The translations under genes and the position numbers were made by a program. The notes beneath the pieces are model-generated. The model saw only the letters and a list, made by a program, of their open reading frames with translations, was not told where the DNA came from and made no database searches. This document shows, piece after piece, positions 54,610-64,000 of a stretch of 64,000 nucleotides of DNA (the first letter of the stretch is position 1; each line of letters begins with the position of its first letter). Origin of the DNA: Limnephilus marmoratus (taxonomy: Eukaryota; Arthropoda; Insecta; Trichoptera; Limnephilidae); NCBI GenBank assembly GCA_917880885.1, contig OU862907.1:67513072-67577071 (forward strand), given 5' to 3'.

Positions 54610-55148
54610 ATTTATCGAAAGATCTGAAGAAGCGTTCCACACGAAAACGATTTTCTTGTCCCCATTGTAATTACTCATGCTTTGGCAAGTCACGGTTAGA
54701 ACTGCACTTGCGCATCCATACAAAGGAAAAACCCTATTCATGTTCCGTCTGCACCTATTCATGTTCTGAAAAAGCAAGTTTGCCTATACACATGATGACT
54801 CACAGTGGAGAAAAACATTTTTCGTGTTCGCAATGCAAATATTCATGTTCTCAAAATGACGATTTGAAGAAACATTTGCGGATTCATAGTGGAGAAAAAC
54901 CTTTTTCGTGCCCAGACTGCAGCTATTCTTGTTCTCAAAGGGGAAATTTGTCGAGACATATGCTAATTCATAGTGGGAAAAAACCTTTTGCGTGTATCGA
55001 ATGTAACTTTTCATGCTCTCGAAAGGAAAATTTAAAGTACCATATGCTGACTCACAGCGGAGAAAAACCCTTTTCTTGTTCCGTATGTAACTATTCATGT
55101 TCTCGAAAAGGTCATTTGACGAGACACATGGTGATTCACAGTCGATAA
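54610..55148 (+). CDS. Zinc-finger gene F, six-finger C2H2 exon
   Basis: Starts after a TTTTTTCAG acceptor in phase 1 (Asp codon, LSKDLKKRSTRKRFSCPHC) and runs 179 codons to TAA (HMVIHSR end). Six C2H2 units are all intact: FGKSRLELH, SEKASLPIH, SQNDDLKKH, SQRGNLSRH, SRKENLKYH, SRKGHLTRH. It is the cleanest copy and the shortest array, with the most varied fingertip residues. With exons H and 54382 the protein would be about 272 residues. Likely a nuclear DNA-binding regulator; target unknown. Confidence 0.9.
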
Positions 55149-56649
55149 ACCCCTTTCTTGTGTTCCGTTACTATTCATCTTAATAAGGATTCATTTCCTC
55201 AAAGCACCCACCACGTGTTTTTCGAGTAAGCTTTACGGGTCCGGAACAACTCTCATTTTTTTTTAAATCCCTCTGACGCCGATTGCTAACAGAACTTAAA
55301 TCGTAAATATTGTGGAAAAAACCTTACACACATATTTTTGCCATGGAATGATTGGTATTTTAAATTTGAAACATATATGTTACTTTATAACCAGGGCTTA
55401 TAATTACTTCCTAAAAATGTATTTTGTAATTGATATTTCAATTACCTGCTGCTGATGAATTTTGTAATTTGTATTTCAAATACTTACGGCTTCAAAATAC
55501 ATTTTCAAATACATTTAGCGATATTACTAATGATAATGAAAAATAAACTGACATAGATAAAGACGTAGACTAAAAACGCTAGAATCCTGTACTATTGTCC
55601 TGTGCTATAGCACTCTTACTAAGATTATTTGTAGTTCTCTTATCATTGCTTTATAATATATTTTACTTTTTTTTTTATATCATGCTTGTTATTAGTATTG
55701 TCCTGTGCTATAATAGCACTGTTATTGTACATTTTGCATCATATTATATTATACTTGTCATTGCTTTGTATTGTACATTTTTGTATCATAGTATTAGATC
55801 AAGCACTACAGGAATAATTTGACTGAATACTAGATTATTTTTAAGTTAATTACTGTAGAGCGTACTTGAAGTGAAATAACACAACGCTGTACTAATGTCA
55901 TTTATGTATATAAAAATGATTCCTTGTTTCCCTTGCTTACGCCAATACTTCAGAACGCCTTTACCCATTTCATTATTTTTTTTTAAGTTTTCTAATACTT
56001 TGTAGAAGGTTCTTACGGTTCTTACGTTCTTAAAAATTAAGAAAATTATGCAGAAAAGTGAATAATTTCAGAAAACTTAACGACTATTGTAAATTCGCAC
56101 GTTTGAAAGTTGGCGCGTTTGATGAAATTGAAGTTAGCAGGCAGCTGTTTTTTTTTTTTTTTGTAACAAAAGTTACAAATATTTTTTTTATTTTTAATAA
56201 TATATTTTACATGGTATTTACATGATAATTTTACATCTCAGGTTTTTTACTACCCTTCCATTAAAAGCATTGGCTTGTGAATGGAAGGGGAGTGTACATA
56301 AATGTTATTAGTTTGTAGGTACTTAAATAATTCATTGTACATAAATATATGTGTTCTGCAGTATTAATAGGCTGTGTTTAAAAAAGTAAAGAATATTATG
56401 GAAAACTAAGGATATTTGTAACATTAATTGACAATATTTTTTTTGCAAGAACATTTTAAAAATGTCTTTGGACAGAGAGCAGTATTCGGGTTTTATCATT
56501 AATGCTTCTGATTTCTTCTGGTAGACGATTGAAAAAAGTTCTTCCCTGGTAAGTGTAATGATGTTGTGCAAAAGACGTATTTAGTTTTGGGCACAGAAAA
56601 AAAATGTTTCAATCGAATTCTGTTTTCATATAAAAATGGATATTTTATC
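55149..56649. other. 3' flank of gene F, AT-rich
   Basis: 55390-55510 has self-complementary ATTTTGTAATT/AAATACA words resembling hAT ends. 55585-55795 contains direct repeats of TCCTGTGCTATA. 56165-56330 is related to 60925-61055 (TGGAAGGGGAGTGTAC). No gene. Confidence 0.45.
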
Positions 56650-57070
56650 TTTTTTTTTTTTTTTTACAGTGAATACCGCACAAGAATCTCAACTGCTCCC
56701 GTCTGGAGCCAGTGAGACTATGGCATCCCCAATTGGGGTATGTTGTGAGGCTGAAGGTAGCGGGGAGGGGAAGGAGGTGGGTAAGAGAAAGGTTGGAAAG
56801 TACCTGGCTATTCAGATCTGGTCACTAAACACGTCTAAAGCCATTTTCAAGCAACGTTTCAATTCTGAATGGTGGTCTTACACCAGGGCGATACTGATAG
56901 TATCTTCCACTCTGGAACATGCCGCAAATATACTATATATTATTTTAAATGAATTAATTGTGAAATTACACAAATTAATCAAATAAAATTTATTTGCGCA
57001 TGCCGGGTTCGAACCCGCGACCTCTGGAATGTGAGTCAAGAGTCTTAGCCACTGGACTACGGAGGTCGTC
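56650..57070 (-). mobile_element. tRNA-derived SINE copy S5
   Basis: T run at 56650-56665, head ending GGAGGTCGTC at 57070, B box GGGTTCGAACCC. Closest to S3. Confidence 0.88.
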
Positions 57071-58209
57071 AAAATCTTTTTCTTTTATAATTTAAATTAA
57101 TGAATTTTTAATATATAAATCTATAAATGTGGGTACTTGAAATTCTTCAAACAGGCGTTCTGTTGGTTAGATTAAATGTAATTTATTGACTAAGACTCTA
57201 TTATCATTTTAAATATTTCAGGGTTGAAAGCTCCAAGAAGACATTCAACTTTCAAATTGAAATGTCTCATATTAAAACATCAAAATCCTAATGTGGATAA
57301 GATAATTAATATATTTAACGTTACGAATAAGTAGTACTTAAATCCATAATTTGTATGATAAACCAAAACGACATCTATTAAGTAAAAATGAAGTGTTACG
57401 ATTTGGAAGTTCCGCCATTGCTTGGTCTTTTTCTTGTGGTAGTGAGTAGCGATCTCCCCTTGGGTCTGTTTGAACTGAACTGAACTTGTAATAATCCAGA
57501 CTGTCAAAAACTTCCAGGGATGTCTCGTCGATGAACGCTTTTCTTGGAGTGTAGTTTGGTATCAGGCATCGGGGTCAGAATTTCCAATTCACAGAGCTAG
57601 TCGAGTACATACATGTTAAAAGCTGCTCGTGTAAGTACCCGACACTTCAAAAACTTAATCCCCAGAATTCAGTTGAATCAGTTTCACGGTGACAAAACAG
57701 TGCATTGGACGTTTGACGGCAAGAGCTCTTCACAAAAAGGGGAACGTCTGACCAACTCATTGGATCTATTAAACGACCAACATGTTTTTAAAATAATCAG
57801 GTTTTACTTTCTTCTTTTAAAATCGTTCTTCAGGGATTTAATGTATGTAGTAATTTATAAAAAAATATTATGATTATATTCGAATCTGCAAAAATAATGC
57901 CATGTGACGATTTATATGTTTCACATTAATTTTAAATAAAATTTGCCAGATGCTTTAAATTAATTTTATGAAAAAATTTAAAATAAAGTTGTGTGAGAAG
58001 TTTAATAATAAAAACGTTTGTTTAATTATTTCATTACCTTTCTCAATCATTAAACACAGGGCGAGGCTTATAACAGTTAATACAAAAGTAATATTTTATC
58101 TCATTTAATTAGTTTTATGTATATGTATATATAAGCAAGATAGTAATAAAGTCAAATATTACTTGTGTAGTTTATATAACATATAATTTTTAGTTTTCGT
58201 GTTCTATAT
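57071..58209. other. AT-rich non-coding
   Basis: No gene or recognised element. Confidence 0.4.
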
Positions 58210-58970
58210 AAGATTTTTATTTTTTATTTATTTATTTACATTTAAACACGCTAAACTACTTATGTAGTTTGTCAGCAGGTACATAATTACAACATTGGTA
58301 CATTTTCAAACATTGTATATATATAAATATATCATGTTGTAATTTTGATGCCAAATATCAATTAAATAAATTATTTAAATTTCGGAAATAGTATTTATTA
58401 TAAATGTAAAAGCACCATAAGCCTTATATAATAAAATAGTACAAATGGATTTAGTATGAACAAATTAATTATAATCACAAGTAAGTTAATAAATCCATAT
58501 ACATGAGGTATTACAAAAATTGTAATGAATTTACCAATTCCTTCGAATAGTTAATTCGTGAGTTTCAATAAAGAATACAAGGACTTCGGTAGGGCATCAA
58601 TATAAATCATCCCTATCTAATAGCCATTTCTTTAGATTATATTTGACTTTACCATTAAAAACGTTATTATTTTTTATTGTTTTTGGTAGTTTATTAAATA
58701 TTTTGGGTAAAATGTAGTTTAAGGTTCTTTCACCGTATTTATTGATACATTTCGGAACCACCAAACCTTCATTTTGAGTGAATCTTGCATTATGTTTACG
58801 GTAAACTCTTTCCCTATACAAGGAATCGGACAATATAACACGTTGACTTACAATATTATAAAACAATAATCTTCTGACAGGTGAAACATTTAGGGACTTG
58901 TATATTAATTTAATGTCGCTTCTGTGTTTTTCATGTAAAATAATGCGTAAATACCTATATTAATTTCACA
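58210..58970 (-). pseudogene. LINE ORF2 C-terminal fragment and 3' UTR
   Basis: Minus strand 58866-58597 encodes RKHNARFTQNEGLVVPKC, then KYGERTLNYILPKIFNKLPK. This is the C-terminal tail pattern of jockey/CR1-type ORF2 (N-Y-G-R-L-Y-P-N-LP). The tail to 58210 is AT-rich with TTTATTTATTTAC. Catalytic parts are absent. Confidence 0.6.
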
Positions 58971-58980
58971 TAATATCCAT

Positions 58981-59840
58981 TAAGGGGTGTTCAGACATCT
59001 AATATAACCGCTAGCAGGTATCTGTTGAAGCGCGAGCGCTTATGTTTCGGGCCGTTCACACGGCGCAGATAAAATATTTCTTCCTATGGTAGGAGAGGGG
59101 GTCAGTTGAATTAGCGAGCGGCCACGGAGTGCGCATTTTTTGTACTGAATCTATGGAGTTGACATCTGTCACCCACCGGTCTTGGCAGCTCCGCAATTAA
59201 AATGACCCCCTCTCCTGTTTTCGTCGGAGTGGGGGGCGCTTATCTGTTGGCATATCGCCTCAGGAGCGGTTACGGCGTAAGATGTGCATTGTCTATGGTT
59301 GATGTGCGCATAAAGCGCTCAGGTGTGAACGGTCTGAAGGGATTGTATGGAGAGCGATGTGTGGCGTGCTATGATCTTTTATATTTATATGCTCAATGTG
59401 AACGAGCTCTTAAGGGGTGTTCAGACATCTAATATAACCGCTAGCAGGTATCTGTTGAAACGCGAGCGCTTATGTTTCGTGCCGTTCACACGGCGCAGAT
59501 AAAATATTTCTTCTTATGGTAGGAGAGGGGGTCAGTTGAATTAGCGAGCGGCCACGGAGTGCGCATTTTTTGTACTGAATCTATGAACTTGACATCTGTC
59601 ACCCACCGGTCTTCGCAGCTCCGTAATTAAAATGACCCCCTCTCCTGTTTTCGTCGGAGTGGGGGGCGCTTAACTGTTGGCATATCGCCTCAGGAGCGGT
59701 TACGGCGTAAGATGTGCATTGTCTATGGTTGATGTGCGCATAAAGCGCTCAGGTGTGAACGATCTGAAGGGATTGTATGGAGAGCGTTATGTGGCGTGCT
59801 ATGATCTTTTATATTTATATGCTCAATGTGAACGAGCTCT
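58981..59840. repeat. 430-bp tandem duplication
   Basis: Units 58981-59410 and 59411-59840 have exactly equal length and differ at only a handful of positions. Each begins TAAGGGGTGTTCAGACATCT and contains inverted words GAGAGGGGGTCA/TGACCCCCTCTC and CCGTTCACAC/GTGTGAACGG, suggesting a folded MITE as the unit. Confidence 0.92.
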
Positions 59841-60126
59841 TTATGTCAGGAAGAAAAACCACATGTTCAACTCGCGCCGCTAGAGGCGTTGCCATCGTTG
59901 CTGTCACATAAATACGTGGAAATCAATCAATGTATTTATTCAACTGCACGGATTAAAGTTATATTAATGCTTTAATAGCATCCCAGTAAAATTGTAAGAA
60001 AAACACAGTTTAATCATCTTTAACACACATTAGGCATATACATTTTTTATGCTTAATTTACTCCATCATGACTCCTGTTGTACTAAAAACAGTTATATTT
60101 TCATACGCATGGGGCGTGTTAAGTAA
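59841..60126. other. Non-coding
   Basis: No gene seen. Confidence 0.4.
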
Positions 60127-60300
60127 TTTTTTTTTCATTAGCTTGACACAGAATGCCTCGATGAAAATATTTCCCCTCAGGACCTTAGCCTTCTTTGGGG
60201 ATGCTGTGGGTAGGGTCTTTTGAGGAAAGGAAGGAGATGAAGTTCTGAGAAGGAAAAAGTTATGCGGGGTGGGTGGGTATGGGCGTCGTCCCACTTCTGT
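60127..60300 (-). mobile_element. Element G copy 6, 5'-truncated
   Basis: Only the 3' end of element G (tail side) on the minus strand. Confidence 0.6.
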
Positions 60301-60507
60301 GGAAGGTCTCCAAATTTTGTCGGTTCGGTTCCGATACCGAGGCAGCGGACAACGGACATTAGCGCGTCTTTTGGTAAGTAGGCATCTGTTCAAGTAGGCT
60401 ACTAGAGTAAAATAAATTTCCATCATTTTTTGTGTGCTTCTTTGATTCCAGTACCTACTTTAACGTAATAAAAATAATTGTCTTTGACTTCATTATTGTC
60501 TATTGGT

Positions 60508-60867
60508 GACGCCACCGCCCCGGGAATCATTTATTGGATAACCAACACCTCTGCCTCAGATCGCCCCAAGTGGTTCGCTACGTTTGGTGACTTGGCAGAT
60601 GCCCGGGTACATGGGGTGAGGGTCGGATATTGGCGGCGGATGCATTTGCCTACTAGCTGAATGGTTGAGGGAGTCCCTTTTACATCTTCCCATTCCACAG
60701 ATACCATTATATACCCACCCCTTATACCATTTTCCCTCTCAAAACATCCTCTCCTTCCTTTACTAAAAAAGTCCCTCCATACAGCATCCCCAAAGATGAT
60801 GTAAGCCCTGAGGGGAAATATTTTCCTAAGGGCCTCCTGTGTAGAGCTAAATTTAAAAAAAAAAAAA
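60508..60867 (+). mobile_element. Element G copy 5
   Basis: Lacks the first 20 bp or so; ends in a 14-base A tail. Confidence 0.7.
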
Positions 60868-61055
60868 GAGAATGTGGCAGAACGTTTTGATCGGTGAGTA
60901 TAATATTATGCTCTAATAAATGTACATATTTTAAAATATTTATTTTTATTTTTAACAAATTGTTTTACATGATTTATGATGATAATTTTACATCTTTGAA
61001 TTATTAACTACTCTTGCATTAGATACATTTGCTTATGTATGGAAGGGGAGTGTAC

Positions 61056-61475
61056 TTAAGAGGAATATAAACGCTAGAAATATTTCGAATCTCATGCCTG
61101 CAAAATTTTAAAATCGAGTGTCTTTTTGCACGAGGCTAGTAAGCGAAAAAGTGGTTTTTATTTATTTTGTGCGTAATTTTATAAGAACGAAAAAAAGTTA
61201 GAACATGGAAAACCTCAAAAATAGTCTTAGCCATAAAGGGGTATTTTTTTTAAATTGTTTCTTGTATTACTTCATAGTTAAGTCATGAAAAAACATTTTT
61301 TTTGGCGGTTTACGCTTATATTTTTTGTTACGAAAATTGTAATTCCAATAAATAGAAAAGCTAGTAAAAGCTTCGATTTATCCGTAGCATATTTTTTGAT
61401 GTTCATACTGTAAGCTGATTGGTCGTAAAGATTAATCAAAATAATATCTAAATAGGATATCACGTATATATTCAT
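61056..61475 (+). repeat. Repeat R copy 2
   Basis: Direct repeat of 13936-14363, 47 kb away. Confidence 0.75.
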
Positions 61476-61764
61476 CTTAAAGGAAGTTATTATCTGTATA
61501 AAATGTATTATATAAAAGGTTAAAATAAGCACTGACGTTTTTTTTCTAAACAACTTTGTGATCAATACGCAAGGTTTGTAATAAATACGTTTAACAAAAT
61601 TAACTGATAGCTTTCCGAAAAAAAACTCGTCGGGTTGCTTTCGGCGTAGCTTGATGTAAAACACTGTCACTTGTATTGCAGTTAATTCAAATCTCCCGGT
61701 GGAACATGGACTCCGAGTAGCGTCACGAATTTTTAGCCAATCACCGCTTTAGCCAGTTTTTTTA

Positions 61765-62198
61765 CCCCTTTTCATTAGCTCCACACAGTAGGCCCTGAAG
61801 AAAATAATTCCCCTCAGGGTCTATGTCATCTTTGGGGATGCTGTGTGGAGGGTCTTTTTCAGGAAGGGAAGGAGAGGTAGTTCTAGGAAGGAAAAGCGTA
61901 TGAGGAGTGGAAAGGAATTTGGGGATTAGTGTGTCAAGGAGTGATGGACGCATATATCCAACTCTCTCTTTCAAAGGAGATGTTCAGGAAGAGTACGGCT
62001 GGAGAAGTTAAAGGGACTCCTTCAATCACACTCTTCCGATCTGGCCTACCATGCAGTTGGTGGTCAGACGCATCCGCCGCCAAGACCCGGACAAACCTCA
62101 CCCTATGAACCAGGGCACCCTTACTAAATCACCAAATGTAACGAACCACTTAGCAGAGGTGTTGGTTATCCAATAAATGGTTCCCAGGGTGGCGGTAC
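61765..62198 (-). mobile_element. Element G copy 7
   Basis: Reverse orientation, nearly full length, includes the middle segment also present in copy 3. Confidence 0.72.
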
Positions 62199-63574
62199 GT
62201 ATAACATTGTTAAACGCATTTTCTACGAACGTTGATTAGTACCTACCTACTTGATCATGATAATTGTCTATGATTTCATGTTTGTCTATGTATAAACCAT
62301 AGATGTATATAATATAACTGGATGGATGAGTCGCGTAAATTGGCCGGTCTTCCGGTTTCGACGGCCGCCATATGCAAAATGGGCAAGAGATACGAGAACT
62401 CAGGGAACTTCTTAGAGGGAACTCGCAAATTCCAAGTTGTTTGTTACTAAAAAATGTTATTAAACATTTTTCCTTTCTGTTTTTTGTGTTGCATAACGAA
62501 TTGTAATAAAGTAAAACTGCGACTTTGTATATTTCGCATAAATAAATGTATTACGCACCAAAATATCTAATGATATTATTGTAAGCAAATAAATAGAAAA
62601 AAATGAGAGATTTTTTACAATAAATCTGATTGATCAGTTTTGTAAGATTTAAGTAAAATAAAATATTGTAAAATTAAAAACTGAATAAAAAAAAATAATA
62701 ATCTTCCATTCGAAGTAAACTTCAATTATGAAACTTCATTCAGTGCATCACAAGTCTACAGTTGTGCTTTGTTTTATAACTACATATTGTGATAATCGTA
62801 CCATTGTCTTAGATCAGTAAGGGGGCATCTACCTACAATCATAGTTCCATGGGGGCATCCATTAATTACGTGAGCAGTTTTTCTGCCAATCTAGACCCCC
62901 CCTCCCCCTCGGCGAGATAAATTTGGATTAAATAGTGAGGCAGGCTATGCACAACTAAAAAATACTGTATAACTATACTACTCCTGTGTAACCTTTCTTA
63001 CGCTACTTTCTATTTGTTAATTTTTCTGTACTGATTGATGTAATCTATTTGTAAACTACATTGAGGATGTAATTTTTTTGGTTATATTGTTGTTATTTCA
63101 TTGAATAAAGATTTATGCACCAGAATAAATGTCTGGGTTAAATTTTCCCCCAAAAAAAAAAAAAAAGGAAAAAAAGAAGGAAAAACTAAACCCTTTCACA
63201 CACTTCCCCAAATGATCATCTAGTCAACCCACGCTATGCAATTGCACTATATAAGTATTATAAATACAAAACAATACAAGAACAACATGTCAACCTACTA
63301 GAGACCAAATGGGAATATAATTCACCGACTCCAGATATTTTCATATCAGAGGGTTCGGCTCTGTGGCATTTCTAATTGAACCTATAAATCCTACCGATCC
63401 CTCAATATAAATTATTATTAATATTAATTACAATATTTAGTATGGGAACATCATGTGCCGTTAACTTATAAGCAGTAAATGTATCGACCAACAAAAGGGA
63501 AAAATAACAGTCGTACATAATATAGCGTAGAAACATTTAAAAAAATAACATTTATACATTAAAAAATAAATACG
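62199..63574. other. AT-rich non-coding
   Basis: An A run at 63153-63166 may be a retrotransposed tail. No gene recognised. Confidence 0.4.
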
Positions 63575-63730
63575 ACAAAAAGTTTATACAACTTATACAA
63601 TACATACAAAAAATGTATACAACTTATATACAGTCAAAAATTTTAAACAACTTATATACAGAGAAAGAATTTATACAACTTACATACAGACAAAAATTTT
63701 GTACAACTTATACACAGACAATTTTTTTAT
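63575..63730. repeat. Short minisatellite, 30-33 bp units
   Basis: About five units containing ATACAACTTATA(C/T)ACAGAC. After it, to 64000, no gene is seen. Confidence 0.7.
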
Positions 63731-64000
63731 ACATTATTAAATAAAATAAGTTTATGTAATTTCTGCCTAACGCTTGCATCATTATTATTTACATTTTCTA
63801 GAGAAAATCTTCTTGCTTATGTCTTTAACCCACCACACAATGTGAGATTTTTTTCAAAATGTTAGATTGCATCTTATCACCATTAACAACCAAGAATTTG
63901 AAACATTTTTCAGTGAACTCTACAATCCTGTAGACGATTTCAGAAGTTTCAATTATTTTTCCCCGACTTACAAACTTCGTAAACATTGTATGGTCAGGGA

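Noticed and set aside
59202..59883. Two similar short frames in the 430-bp tandem units
   Set aside because: Open only because the repeat is GC-rich; the similarity reflects the duplication, and no domain is recognised.
62026..62042. CACTCTTCCGATCT resembling a sequencing adapter end
   Set aside because: It lies inside element G copy 7, and a related GATCGGAG word is present in copy 3, so it is genomic.

Overview
This looks like AT-rich nuclear DNA from an insect, most likely a lepidopteran. That is inferred from short introns of roughly 85-125 bp, insect-type polydactyl C2H2 zinc-finger genes with CxxCNYSC fingers, tRNA-derived SINEs, RTE-like and Penelope retroelements, and hAT, mariner, pogo, piggyBac and PIF DNA transposons. 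Nothing in it is bacterial, and there is no rRNA or CRISPR.

The host content is one family of zinc-finger genes scattered over 55 kb on both strands. Four copies have a single large zinc-finger exon: A (11008-12080, +), B (24587-25449, +), C (38316 down to 37472, -, broken) and F (54610-55148, +). An older fragment opens the window (1-940). Each is preceded, 85-125 bp upstream (about 470 bp in C because of an inserted hAT MITE), by a small symmetrical phase 1-1 exon of 141-153 bp. Further upstream of B, C and F there is a second version of the same small exon that carries an ATG (19180-19330 +, 48468-48315 -, 50891-51026 +) and ends in the same phase. Most of these seven small exons encode two psi-K-x-E motifs, (I/V)KxEPEP near the start and (V/I)KKEC near the end, which are candidate SUMO-acceptor sites. 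Phases join without conflict as ATG exon, symmetrical exon, zinc-finger exon, giving three full gene models. F has six clean fingers and B eight intact of ten. A is cut short by a nonsense codon, and C has one in-frame TGA followed by a frameshift.

Almost everything else is transposable elements, many with readable target-site duplications (TSDs). 2.9-8.7 kb is a hAT inside a hAT, holding a LINE split by a further DNA element, plus a SINE and a mariner. 16.3-18.7 kb is a hAT whose empty site survives in a paralogous segment. 19.35-22.85 kb (an intron of the B model) holds a pogo-like element with an internally inverted transposase and two nested hATs. 26.5-27.2 kb is a long inverted repeat. 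27.6-29.5 kb is a Penelope-like element. 29.5-33 kb holds piggyBac remains split by a Foldback-like element. 35.6-36.7 kb is a PIF/Harbinger element with a MADF reading frame split by a SINE. 41.1-44.2 kb is a LINE with an unbroken 1021-codon endonuclease/reverse-transcriptase frame, and a broken second copy lies at 51.2-52.7 kb. The last 5 kb holds a 430-bp tandem duplication and several short repeats.

Three results deserve most attention: the repeated two-motif exon attached to a zinc-finger family in a TE graveyard (a possible TE-repressor family analogous to KRAB zinc fingers, inferred only); Penelope-derived, hammerhead-like modules upstream of several copies; and a Foldback-like family with 9-bp TSDs whose arms are built from a 54-bp minisatellite.
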